Assembly (NCBI RefSeq): GCF_900473965.1
Contig: NZ_UCNJ01000002.1
Location: forward strand, 235,354-299,353
DNA from: Synechococcus sp. UW179A
GTDB lineage: Bacteria; Cyanobacteriota; Cyanobacteriia; PCC-6307; Cyanobiaceae
Direction: 5' to 3'
Length of the DNA: 64,000 bases
The position numbers and the translations under genes are program-made. The notes below the pieces were generated by a model. It saw only the letters and a list, made by a program, of their open reading frames with translations, was not told where the DNA came from and ran no database searches. Each line of letters opens with the position of its first letter. The first letter of the stretch is position 1. This document shows, one piece after another, positions 26,293-33,750 of the stretch.

Positions 26293-26325
26293 AAGGAGAT
26301 AGTCATTGGTTCGACCTTTCTATCG
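26293..26325 (+). repeat. Degenerate tRNA-Val 3' copy (third att-like remnant)
   Basis: 25 of 33 positions match tRNA-Val from AAGGAGAT through GGTTCGA to TATCG. It is the most decayed copy, about 4.4 kb beyond the one at 21893, just past the signalling module. Confidence 0.6.
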
Positions 26326-26391
26326 ATAATTTTGAGAGATCAGACAAAACGCAGTTCTCAAGAGGTCTACGGTTTCTGGCTGGAGAGTGGT

Positions 26392-26664
26392 CTAAGCAGG
26401 AGCTAATCCAAGTTGTGGCTGCTGGATTCCGTTCATGGTGTCTTTGAGCTCGGCAACATCCAGCAGACCTTCAGCACTGAACCATGGAGAGTTTTCCCAA
26501 CTGAAGCCTTCGCCAAAGGTGTTATCGGGAGCGACGACGTACCAATGGCAGGCCACGTCAGGAGCATCGACGGAGCATTGCGACCAGTCGGCTTGCCATT
26601 GCGGAACTTGCACCCACATCACAGCTGCAAGGACGACTGAAAACAGGCTTTGCAGCATGGCCAT
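26392..26664 (-). CDS. Small exported hypothetical protein (90 aa)
   Basis: MAMLQSLFSVVLAAVMWVQV is an N-terminal hydrophobic signal. The rest contains two Cys (SQCSVDAPDVACHWYVVAPD) and a helical tail ending QQPQLGLAPA. Longer in-frame starts exist upstream but pass through a terminator hairpin. No family recognised. Confidence 0.55.
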   Translation of the reverse strand: MAMLQSLFSVVLAAVMWVQVPQWQADWSQCSVDAPDVACHWYVVAPDNTFGEGFSWENSPWFSAEGLLDVAELKDTMNGIQQPQLGLAPA

Positions 26665-26741
26665 ATCGTTTAAGGATGTAGACCCTACTCGCGAGTGCAC
26701 TCGGCGGGGAGTTCTGCCTTGGAAAGGGCTCACTAATGGCC

Positions 26742-26770
26742 AAAAAAAACGCCCCTTTCTCAAGGGGGCG
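26742..26770 (-). terminator. Intrinsic terminator (minus strand)
   Basis: CGCCCCCTTGAGAAAGGGGCG followed by eight T on the minus strand. It would end a transcript coming from the right, most likely the hli gene at 27024-27209. Confidence 0.85.
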
Positions 26771-27023
26771 CGAAGTGAGGTCCGTGACTCTTGCATTCAA
26801 CGTGAAATCTCTGCGCTGTCCAGTCAGTTATTGATGACCAAGCATGACTCAACACGGATAACCGGTTGATAGAGAGGTTCAGAACGGACTGCTAGGACGT
26901 CGTGCTTTCTAGCAGCCTTGCTTGTTTGTGCTCATGTGCAGGCCTTATCAATGTGGGCTTGTCAGTGGCGAGCTTGCGATTCGGCATGCTCGAGGTTTTG
27001 GTCACCGGACTGAGCTCATCGGA

Positions 27024-27209
27024 TCAGAGACCCAGCGCCATCAACAGTCCTTGGTGGAGCAAGGCCTCGGTACCGATCAGAGCTACAAAGCCGAGCATGG
27101 CCAGACGTCCGTTTAGGCGTTCAGCTTTCGCTAGTCGCTCACGGCGCATCTGAGCTGCAGCAAGGTCCTGCCAGTACCGCTCATCAGCCAAAAGGGTTGC
27201 AGTTGTCAT
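27024..27209 (-). CDS. hli: High-light-inducible protein (HLIP) 1
   Basis: A 61-aa product with the chlorophyll-binding helix signature AERLNGRLAMLGFVALIGTE, belonging to the ELIP/HLIP/CAB superfamily, and the ending HQGLLMALGL. Single-helix HLIPs sit in the thylakoid membrane, bind chlorophyll and carotenoid and protect photosystem assembly under light stress. The ATG at 27209 is preceded by a leader that is repeated in front of the second hli gene (29745 onward). Confidence 0.92.
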   Translation of the reverse strand: MTTATLLADERYWQDLAAAQMRRERLAKAERLNGRLAMLGFVALIGTEALLHQGLLMALGL

Positions 27210-27318
27210 GGGTGTCTCCGAGTGGGACCAGACCGGTCTATGACCACTGGAGTTGGCTCGGAAGCGGGGACAGCCGCCCTGGAAGGTTCGGTTTCAGGAC
27301 CTTCCCCAGTCGGATTGA
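27210..27318 (-). promoter_or_regulatory. Conserved leader of hli 1
   Basis: The 110 bp upstream of the ATG match those of hli 2 (29745-29853). Shared blocks are TGTCTCCGAGTGGGACC, GGACAGCCGCCC and GGTTCGGTTTCAGGACCTTC (plus strand). The last block lies in a hairpin (GGAAGGT/ACCTTCC). Conservation outside the coding part points to shared control. Confidence 0.65.
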
Positions 27319-27545
27319 AGAGGACCAGTTCAGCAATCGGGAGCCACAGAAGCACCCATTCGATTGCCATTATTTTGCCGCGGGGAAATGAAAGGCCCAT
27401 GCACGTCTCGACAAACCCGGCGGCGTAATGCGGATTGCAGCGTCGGGTTGGTCAACGTTGTTGATCAATGGTCGCGCTGTTATTCATTACTGATCCCTGT
27501 CAGTGAGGCTTAAGCCTGTGTCACAGGTCAGAGTCTTGAGCTTCC

Positions 27546-27758
27546 TCAGGTGCCGATGAAGGCATCGACCAGATTAATTCGACCCGTTGTTGTGGCTTCT
27601 TTGGTGCGGGCGGTGGAGATGTCTGCCAGGTGGAGGCTGCTGAGCATCGTGTTGGGCTCTTCAGCCAACTGCTTCTGGACATTGATCCATCGCGGTTCAA
27701 GCCACCTTCCCGGAAATCTGTCGCTGTGTCTGTCAAGTAGGGGACACATGTCTCGCAA
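27546..27758 (-). CDS. Possible small hypothetical protein (70 aa)
   Basis: The frame MRDMCPLLDRHSDRFPGRWL ends ATTTGRINLVDAFIGT. Its composition looks protein-like and it follows the ATPase gene, but there is no ribosome binding site or known family. A competing frame overlaps it. Confidence 0.3.
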   Translation of the reverse strand: MRDMCPLLDRHSDRFPGRWLEPRWINVQKQLAEEPNTMLSSLHLADISTARTKEATTTGRINLVDAFIGT

Positions 27759-27795
27759 CGCTCAGCTGCAGTGCCACATGTCTGTGCCGATTCGA

Positions 27796-28392
27796 TCAGT
27801 GCATGCATGACGCCGCTGCTTGTTGGAGTCGATCGAGCCTTTGCTCACGGGAGCCCCAGAGTTCAATCAGTTTTGGCTGATTGATGTCTGGCATCACGGA
27901 GAAGCGTTCATCCCGGTAGATCTGTTTAAAGATTGCATCGACTTCTGCTCGGTAAGCAAGATCGACGGGTCTGATGCCGTCATCCTCCATGTCAACTGGC
28001 CAACGTTCAGTCATTGGAACAAAAACCACTAGATCAAGTCTCTGCAGAGTTTCTCTAACTCTTGGTACCATCGCATTCACAAAGGCATCATCGATATCGG
28101 TTGTTTTCTTATCAGCTGTATATTGCGAGTAAGCAATGTAATCCACAGGAGCGCGATCGAATATCACGCAGTCGTTGATCGATGAATAGAGATTCACACG
28201 ACTAGCGTTGTAATACATCTGTATGCCGTTATGAAGACGGTTGCTTTCTTGGCGGAATCGGATGTCATACATCTCTGCATCGAGTGCACGGAAAGGCTCC
28301 TCTTCGCGTGTGAATTGGGGATGTCGTTTCACCCAGTCCCAGACCAAGGTGCTTTTCCCAAGAGAGTGGGATCCACTGATGGCAATGCGCAT
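27796..28392 (-). CDS. NadR-like AAA/P-loop ATPase
   Basis: About 198 aa from ATG 28392 (MRIAISGSHSLGKSTL); a start at 28440 would add 16 residues. The Walker A GSHSLGKST lies immediately at the N-terminus, with IFDRAPVDYIAYSQY as Walker B-like block. This is typical of the AAA_28/NadR kinase-like group, which phosphorylates small molecules. There is no nicotinamide adenylyltransferase domain, so the substrate is open. It lies in the accessory part of the window. Confidence 0.78.
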   Translation of the reverse strand: MRIAISGSHSLGKSTLVWDWVKRHPQFTREEEPFRALDAEMYDIRFRQESNRLHNGIQMYYNASRVNLYSSINDCVIFDRAPVDYIAYSQYTADKKTTDIDDAFVNAMVPRVRETLQRLDLVVFVPMTERWPVDMEDDGIRPVDLAYRAEVDAIFKQIYRDERFSVMPDINQPKLIELWGSREQRLDRLQQAAASCMH

Positions 28393-28889
28393 GTTGAGAT
28401 CTGTTGTCAAGAACCCCCATTCATTATGTTTCGACTTCAAAGAAATGGGGCCCAGCTGGATTGCTGAACAACGTTGTTAATCGATGGTCTGCAGGTCGAG
28501 GCCAGCTCAGGATCACCAAATGAGAAGTCAGATATCAGGAGTGTCTGCAGACTGTGGCCTGCATTGGAACCCCTTTTGGGGGATTCAATGGTCCGAGCAA
28601 TCACACCTTTGGGTGATGTGAGTTCGGCTTGTTTCCGCGATGGTGGAATCATCGGAGGGATGACTTCCACGACCCATGACAAACAAGTGAAACTCTTCTC
28701 TTTGATTGCCAAAGCTGCCTTTTTGCTGGCCGCAGGCGATCAAATGGAAGCCACTCATCGAAAGGTCTGGAGTCTGAAGTCATTTTGAGTGAGTTGAAAA
28801 CCATGCATGGCCCTTCCAGGGAATAGCAGGGCCGTCTAGTCATGCCATCCATCTCTAGGCAAAACCTTTCAAATAACAGGATCATTTGA
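28393..28889. other. Gap of ~500 bp, no confident gene
   Basis: Frames on both strands overlap here (for example plus 28474-28788 and minus 28437-28712). None has a recognisable domain or a good start signal. Confidence 0.4.
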
Positions 28890-29075
28890 ATGAGAAAATT
28901 AATGACAGGAACATCTGCCAAGGCCCATTTGCTAGAGCTGTTGCTCGAACCACTGAAAGGCTGCAAAGGGCTTTACAACTACAAGCAGGATTTGATGAAA
29001 AAGATCATGCAGATGTCAGACCTACAAGTGAGGGAGTATCTCGACTACCACGAGCGTTGTGATGCTTCTGGCTAA
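28890..29075 (+). CDS. Hypothetical protein (61 aa)
   Basis: MRKLMTGTSAKAHLLELLLE continues as a soluble helical protein ending YLDYHERCDASG. The charged, helix-forming composition suggests a real small protein. Family unknown. Confidence 0.45.
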   Translation: MRKLMTGTSAKAHLLELLLEPLKGCKGLYNYKQDLMKKIMQMSDLQVREYLDYHERCDASG

Positions 29076-29243
29076 AGCACCAGTCTCAGCAAAGTCCAGC
29101 GATCTGGATTGTGTCTTGAATCCAGGCCAATACGACACGGAAGCATCATTGCGAGATCAAATCTTCGGCCTGGATCAAGCGAGTTCGGCTGTGATGTTTG
29201 GAACTGAGGCTTCCGACAACACCTTTTCTTAGCTCCCATTGAC

Positions 29244-29459
29244 ATGCGGAATGGAGTTAACGGCAGAGTCAAACTCGTGCGCTGGGTTGCAAATCCAATG
29301 GAAGTCTGGATCCTGAAGCTTGTCCCCCAGGGCAGTCAGTTCTGGCTCTATTCAATCGGATGTCCCGAAGCTGATGATCCAGTTGAAATGATGACCTGGG
29401 GCACTGCATCACGCTGCAATGAAGCAACGGATGTGTATGCATTGAAAGATTGCGCTTGA
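29244..29459 (+). CDS. Hypothetical protein (71 aa)
   Basis: MRNGVNGRVKLVRWVANPME then alternating strands (VWILKLVPQGSQFWLYSIGC), suggesting a small beta-rich protein. No family recognised and no clear ribosome binding site. Confidence 0.4.
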   Translation: MRNGVNGRVKLVRWVANPMEVWILKLVPQGSQFWLYSIGCPEADDPVEMMTWGTASRCNEATDVYALKDCA

Positions 29460-29510
29460 CCAATGATGCCCAGACATCTTTGGAGTATCGATATCTGGCA
29501 TTGATCCTGG

Positions 29511-29744
29511 TTAAAGGCCAATGGTGTGGAGCAAGCCCTCGCCACTGATCAATTCTGTCGCGATCGCAGCAATGAATCCGAGCATGGCCAGACGACCGTT
29601 CAACTTTTCTGCCCGTTGGTGGAACCCCCAGCCGGCGTCAGGTCCTGCAAGTTCCATTGGTGGCTCCTTGGCATAGACGTTGTCGTGCCCTTCAAGATCG
29701 TGAGTGACCAGTCCTGTTGGTGCTTGAAGTGTGGTTGCTGTCAT
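29511..29744 (-). CDS. hli: High-light-inducible protein (HLIP) 2
   Basis: A 77-aa product starting MTATTLQAPTGLVTHDLEGH. The HLIP helix is AEKLNGRLAMLGFIAAIATE and the end is HTIGL. It differs from hli 1 in a longer N-terminus, but both begin MT-ATL and share ~110 bp of leader. ATG 29744 is chosen over the longer in-frame start because the conserved leader ends there. Role as for hli 1. Confidence 0.92.
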   Translation of the reverse strand: MTATTLQAPTGLVTHDLEGHDNVYAKEPPMELAGPDAGWGFHQRAEKLNGRLAMLGFIAAIATELISGEGLLHTIGL

Positions 29745-29853
29745 GGATGTCTCCGAGTGGGACCTGTTCGGTCTACGCCTGCTGCTAGCCCCATGGAAGG
29801 CAGGACAGCCGCCCATGGAGGTTCGGTTTCAGGACCTTCCCAGACGGGTTCCA
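29745..29853 (-). promoter_or_regulatory. Conserved leader of hli 2
   Basis: Counterpart of 27210-27318, with the same blocks (TGTCTCCGAGTGGGACC, GGACAGCCGCCC, GGTTCGGTTTCAGGACCTTCC). Confidence 0.65.
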
Positions 29854-30013
29854 CGGGAGCAAATTCACCCACTGTCTGCTCTGGCTTACGGCTGCGCCGG
29901 TGCGTGTGCAGGATCTGCCCTAACAGCCTGCAATGAGTTCAAAGTGCTGTTTGTGGCTCCTATCAACATCAGGGATCATTGAGTCGTCCCAAGTGCGGGA
30001 CACTTCCCGCCGA

Positions 30014-30178
30014 TTACTCAGGTAAGTTTTCGACTGCGCGATGCATGAAACGCTTCACCAGCGGCATTGGCCAACCCTCGCGCTGCAGTGATTCCGCAAT
30101 GTGATCAATCTGGAGGGCAATCTCCTCTGCAACGACATCTTCCAGCAGGGATTCGGAATGGTCAGTGCTGCTTGTCAT
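30014..30178 (-). CDS. Small hypothetical protein (54 aa)
   Basis: MTSSTDHSESLLEDVVAEEI continues ALQIDHIAESLQREGWPMPL and ends HRAVENLPE. It is acidic at the N-terminus, helical and soluble, with unbroken coding-like composition. No family recognised. Confidence 0.55.
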   Translation of the reverse strand: MTSSTDHSESLLEDVVAEEIALQIDHIAESLQREGWPMPLVKRFMHRAVENLPE

Positions 30179-30315
30179 GGGGATGGATGGCATCCATTTG
30201 CTCTAACCCTGGTTCAGACAGCCCTGCAAATGCTTCCGCAATTAAGAAAACAATTGCGCATTTGCTTGCCCAGGTGATCTGGGTTGGCCAGAACTGAACC
30301 ATCCGCGCAGTCTTG

Positions 30316-30513
30316 ATGGCACCAAGCTCCCCCCAGCGTCATCCCGACGACATCACGCACCATTTGCTTCGAGCTTTTGGGGTTCTGGTAGGGGTCAGCG
30401 TTGTGGCTGTGGTCGTCTGGCTTGTTACTGCTTCGCAAGCCACCAGCTCCAGACTGCCAATGGACACTGCGATGGATCGCGTTCAGTCCTCCAAAGTGAC
30501 TCAGATGCCCTGA
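30316..30513 (+). CDS. Small membrane protein (65 aa)
   Basis: MAPSSPQRHPDDITHHLLRA is followed by one transmembrane helix (FGVLVGVSVVAVVVWLVTAS) and a polar tail. Unknown family. ATG 30316 is used; a TTG one codon upstream is possible. Confidence 0.5.
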   Translation: MAPSSPQRHPDDITHHLLRAFGVLVGVSVVAVVVWLVTASQATSSRLPMDTAMDRVQSSKVTQMP

Positions 30514-30594
30514 CCTCGCTAAGCATCCTGGCCTGGAGCTGTGGAGAGTCACTGGAGAGTCATGTTTCCTGTGGAGAATCACATGTTCGAATCT

Positions 30595-30867
30595 CTAGTG
30601 CACCGGTGGTGAGCAGCGTCGCCAGCCGGTCTTGAGCATCGTTTCCCAAGTTTCAATGGCGTTTGACCTGAGCATGCGTCGTCGTGATTGAGGCTCAGGG
30701 GGATGCGGTGGTATCCATCCATAGGTTCTTATAGAGACCCACTGCTCCTGAACTGATGGCGTGTCTGGTTTGAACTGCACCAGTAACTTTTGTGCACCAT
30801 TGACCAACCACCCTTCTGCTCCGGACTTCACTGGAGGTTCTTTGCTGATTCGATTGCGGTTTGGCAT
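30595..30867 (-). CDS. DUF1651-type protein (second copy)
   Basis: A 90-aa product starting MPNRNRISKEPPVKSGAEGW (the motif GWLVNG follows) and ending RRMLRSNAIETWETMLKTGW plus RRCSPPVH. It is a clear paralogue of 19667-19930. Function unknown. ATG 30867 is chosen because both copies begin MPN. Confidence 0.78.
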   Translation of the reverse strand: MPNRNRISKEPPVKSGAEGWLVNGAQKLLVQFKPDTPSVQEQWVSIRTYGWIPPHPPEPQSRRRMLRSNAIETWETMLKTGWRRCSPPVH

Positions 30868-30961
30868 GCTCAGCAGTCTGATCACACCCTGCTCAAACAA
30901 ATATCGGGACTAATGGTCGTTTGATTCCGGTGAATGGAACAGCGTGAGATCCCGGAGGGAT

Positions 30962-31375
30962 TCAGCGCTTGGTTCGGCAGATGTTGCAAAGCCCGAAGAA
31001 TTCCAGCGTGTGAAAGATCAGCTTGAAGTTGCCTGTTTCTGGAGCCTGCACGTTCATTTCATGAATCGGGCATTGCTGCAGCGTCTGCGTGGTGCCGCAG
31101 CTCACACAGGTGAGATGGTGCTGATCACGATCCACTGGTGCGTAGAGAGCTTCGCCCGTCGGTAGATGCCGGCAGCGGACCTTGCCTTGTTGATGGAGTT
31201 TGCGCAGATTGCGGTACACCGTTGCAAGCCCCATAGCTCCCGGTTGTCCCTCTAAGCAGCGATGAAGCTGCTGGCCGGTCATTTCGGACTCACTGTTTTG
31301 CAGTTCTTCCAACAGCAATTGCTGCCGTTGCGTCCCTGTTGATCCCTGCTGCTCCATGGTGAATTCTGACCTCAT
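30962..31375 (-). CDS. Fur-family metal-responsive regulator
   Basis: A 137-aa product with the N-terminal winged helix (LATVYRNLRKLHQQGKVRC) and the metal domain: HHLTCVSCG, then LCNIC as the second Cys pair of the structural zinc site. It has the C-x2-C ... C-x2-C spacing of Fur/Zur/PerR proteins. Which metal it senses cannot be read from sequence. The start overlaps the SDR gene stop by 4 nt, so both are in one transcript. Confidence 0.9.
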   Translation of the reverse strand: MRSEFTMEQQGSTGTQRQQLLLEELQNSESEMTGQQLHRCLEGQPGAMGLATVYRNLRKLHQQGKVRCRHLPTGEALYAPVDRDQHHLTCVSCGTTQTLQQCPIHEMNVQAPETGNFKLIFHTLEFFGLCNICRTKR

Positions 31376-32292
31376 ACTGCTGCGCTTCTGGTTTGGATCA
31401 GTTCGGCACTAAGCGCCCAAAGACGGGCTCGTTGTTCCTGGCTGCGAGCGGCGCGAGCCACGGGCTGCCGTTTGGGAGCACCCCGCATACCTCCAAATTT
31501 ACTGGGGCCGTAATGCTCTCCACCTTGTGCGGATGGCGATGTTGCCGCCATGAGCTGTGGCAGTGCCCCCTGGGCTGCGCTTTGGAACATGGGATCCATC
31601 AATCGGTACGCCAGGGCTTCCTGCCAGGCACCACTGGATGCCACCGAGAGCGGTTGAAGATTTGTCCGCGCCAGCCCTGGATGGGCTGCCAGCGATCTCA
31701 CGGTGCTTTCCGATTGCTCGAGACGATGATTTAACTCCAGTGCAAACATCACGTTGGCCAATTTGCTCTGGCTGTAAGCCTTCCAGCGGTCGTAGCGCTT
31801 TTCGCCGCTCAGGTCATCCCAAGCGATCGCGCCGAAATATTGCGCTCCCGAGGTGACGGTGACGACCCGAGCCTGCTCGCGGCCCTCCATCAGAGGGAGA
31901 AGCGCCTGGGTCAGCGCGAAGTGGCCAAGGTGATTGACGGCGAACTGCATTTCATGCCCCTGCTGGCTCAGCAGCCGTGGAGGCGCCATCAGTCCCGCGT
32001 TGTTGATCAGTAGATCCAAGCGCTCGTAGCGCGACTGGACTTCTCGGCAGCAGGCATCGACACTGTCGAGGTCAGCTAGATCCAGTTCGAGCAAGTCCAC
32101 ACCAGAGGACCCCAGCTCCAGCAATTCCGCGCGGGCCGCCTCTCCCTTGCGGCGACTGCGACAGGCCATCAGCACAGTCGCTCCGGACCGGAGCAAGGCC
32201 CGCGTGGTCTCGAGGCCAAGGCCGCTGTTGGCCCCTGTGACGAGGGCGATGCGTCCTCGTAAATTAGGCATGTCGTCGATGGTCCAGCCCAT
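31372..32292 (-). CDS. Short-chain dehydrogenase/reductase
   Basis: A 306-aa product with the Rossmann motif ALVTGANSGLGLETTRALL, the NNAGL motif, and the catalytic Tyr-x3-Lys as YSQSKLANVMF. The layout resembles the retinol dehydrogenase/protochlorophyllide oxidoreductase-like group, which is common in cyanobacteria. The substrate is unknown. It overlaps the Fur-family gene by 4 nt and is 38 nt downstream of the small acidic protein gene. Confidence 0.9.
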   Translation of the reverse strand: MGWTIDDMPNLRGRIALVTGANSGLGLETTRALLRSGATVLMACRSRRKGEAARAELLELGSSGVDLLELDLADLDSVDACCREVQSRYERLDLLINNAGLMAPPRLLSQQGHEMQFAVNHLGHFALTQALLPLMEGREQARVVTVTSGAQYFGAIAWDDLSGEKRYDRWKAYSQSKLANVMFALELNHRLEQSESTVRSLAAHPGLARTNLQPLSVASSGAWQEALAYRLMDPMFQSAAQGALPQLMAATSPSAQGGEHYGPSKFGGMRGAPKRQPVARAARSQEQRARLWALSAELIQTRSAAV

Positions 32293-32330
32293 GCGGCGAT
32301 ATCAGCGCTCGCTCAGTCTCGCGGGTTCGC

Positions 32331-32588
32331 TCAGTCTTCGGGGAAGAGCAGGCCAGCGAGTTCGTCGGCATCCACGTCATAGACGCGTGCTAGCGAAGTT
32401 TCGATGGCGCTTGTCACCTCACCAGGTAGGAAGCGCATGGCATTGAGAGCGTCTTCAGCGATCTCGTCGCTGAGCAGGATCTCCTCGGAATCGAGTTTTT
32501 CGTCGTTGATGATGGCCATCACCCAGCTCTGATAGGCATAAACCAGATCCGAGAATTCGAGTTCGGGATCATTGAGATCCAGGGTCAT
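32331..32588 (-). CDS. Small acidic conserved-type protein (85 aa)
   Basis: MTLDLNDPELEFSDLVYAYQ, then SWVMAIINDEKLDSEEILLS, ending ELAGLLFPED. Very acidic and helical, without membrane segments. It has the look of a conserved cyanobacterial hypothetical, but I cannot name the family. It heads a minus-strand group with the SDR and Fur genes. Confidence 0.72.
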   Translation of the reverse strand: MTLDLNDPELEFSDLVYAYQSWVMAIINDEKLDSEEILLSDEIAEDALNAMRFLPGEVTSAIETSLARVYDVDADELAGLLFPED

Positions 32589-32656
32589 GGTCAGGCGTAG
32601 ACGCGCAATACCAGTTTGACCCCCGGGGGAGAGGATGTCTTCAAGTGAGGGTCAGC

Positions 32657-33106
32657 ATGAGCCGTCCGGATCCCGAACAGTTGCAGGGCACGCTCGTGGA
32701 CTTCGCTCTGCTGGAATTGATTCGCCAGCACCGCGAGAGTTTTCAGCCGCTCTGGACCGTTGATAGCTGGGCCAAGTTGATGATCTGGCTTTCGCTCAAT
32801 TGCGGCTTGTCCGGAGAACGCGACACCCTGGAGCACTTCGCCTCTGCTCTTGGTGAACGCATCACTTCGCGGCTGCGTCGAACCTTTTTTGAGCGGGAGC
32901 TGGCGGATCTGGAGCTTCAGGTGCTGGCGGATCCTGCGGAACATCAGGTCTTGCTGTTGTCTCAGGCTCCCGAGGATCCTGCCGTGCTCAACCCTGATCA
33001 ACTTTCTGCGGCTCTGGACAGGGTGGGACTAACTGGCCGGGTTATGGCGGACCGCAGTCGCTGGCAACGGCTGGAGGGAGTGGTGGCGATTCCCTGGAAG
33101 GATTGA
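32657..33106 (+). CDS. Conserved-type hypothetical protein (149 aa)
   Basis: MSRPDPEQLQGTLVDFALLE continues as a helical soluble protein (HFASALGERITSRLRRTFFE) and ends VVAIPWKD. A GTG at 32645 could add four residues. The stop overlaps the oxygenase start by 1 nt (TGATG), so both are coupled. No domain recognised. Confidence 0.72.
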   Translation: MSRPDPEQLQGTLVDFALLELIRQHRESFQPLWTVDSWAKLMIWLSLNCGLSGERDTLEHFASALGERITSRLRRTFFERELADLELQVLADPAEHQVLLLSQAPEDPAVLNPDQLSAALDRVGLTGRVMADRSRWQRLEGVVAIPWKD

Positions 33107-33750
33107 TGTCTGAGAAGAACGACATCAGCCTGATCGGTCGCTACGGCAATGCCGGCTACGAAGCCGTCGCCGATGCGGTGATGGCGTTCTTTGATCGACG
33201 CACCGACTTGCACCGTCCTGGCATTGCCTTCGGTCCTGCCGGAGATCAGCAGCCGTCGAAGCTGAGCACCGACATCAGCCTGGTGGCGATTGATCGAGAG
33301 GATCCTGAGTCTTTTGCCCTCTCAGAGGTGATTGTTAGGGGCGTCTCTGCTGGTCTGGATCGCTATCTGCAGGAACGCCCCCTGTTGCGTGAGGTCTGCC
33401 CTGATCAGGCTCTCTTCGTGTTGCCGATTTTCAATCTGCAGCGCTACGCACCCGGTGAGGGATTTCGTTCGTGGCACTGCGACTGGACCATCAGCGATGA
33501 GGCCACGGAACCTGTCCATCGCATTCTGGCCTGGATCCTCTACTGCGACACCGTGGCTGAGGCGGGGACGGAGTTTCACTGGCAGCAGCATCACGAGGAG
33601 GCAGTGCGCGGGAAATTGGTGATTTTTCCTGCTGGTCCCAGTCACATTCACCGTGGAAGGGTGACGCAGCATCACAGCAAAACCATCGCCACCGGCTGGA
33701 TCAATGCAGGGACAAAGGAGGGTTATCTGCGGCGCTTGGCTCGCTCTTGA
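33106..33750 (+). CDS. 2OG-Fe(II) oxygenase family protein
   Basis: A 214-aa product with the iron-binding H-x-D in RSWHCDWTISDE, followed by AWILYCDTVAEAGTEFHW and the distal His/Lys (FPAGPSHIHRGRVTQHHSKT), as in prolyl-4-hydroxylase-like enzymes. The substrate is unknown. Its end overlaps the MscS gene stop region by 50 nt, in convergent orientation. Confidence 0.85.
   Translation: MSEKNDISLIGRYGNAGYEAVADAVMAFFDRRTDLHRPGIAFGPAGDQQPSKLSTDISLVAIDREDPESFALSEVIVRGVSAGLDRYLQERPLLREVCPDQALFVLPIFNLQRYAPGEGFRSWHCDWTISDEATEPVHRILAWILYCDTVAEAGTEFHWQQHHEEAVRGKLVIFPAGPSHIHRGRVTQHHSKTIATGWINAGTKEGYLRRLARS

Noticed and set aside
27206..27400. 64-aa frame upstream of hli 1 with a hydrophobic start (MAIEWVLLWLPIAELVLF)
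   Set aside because: It covers the leader that is conserved in front of hli 2, where conservation is in the nucleotides and not in a reading frame.
28474..28788. 104-aa plus frame in the gap after the P-loop ATPase
   Set aside because: Competing minus frames, no ribosome binding site and no family resemblance.
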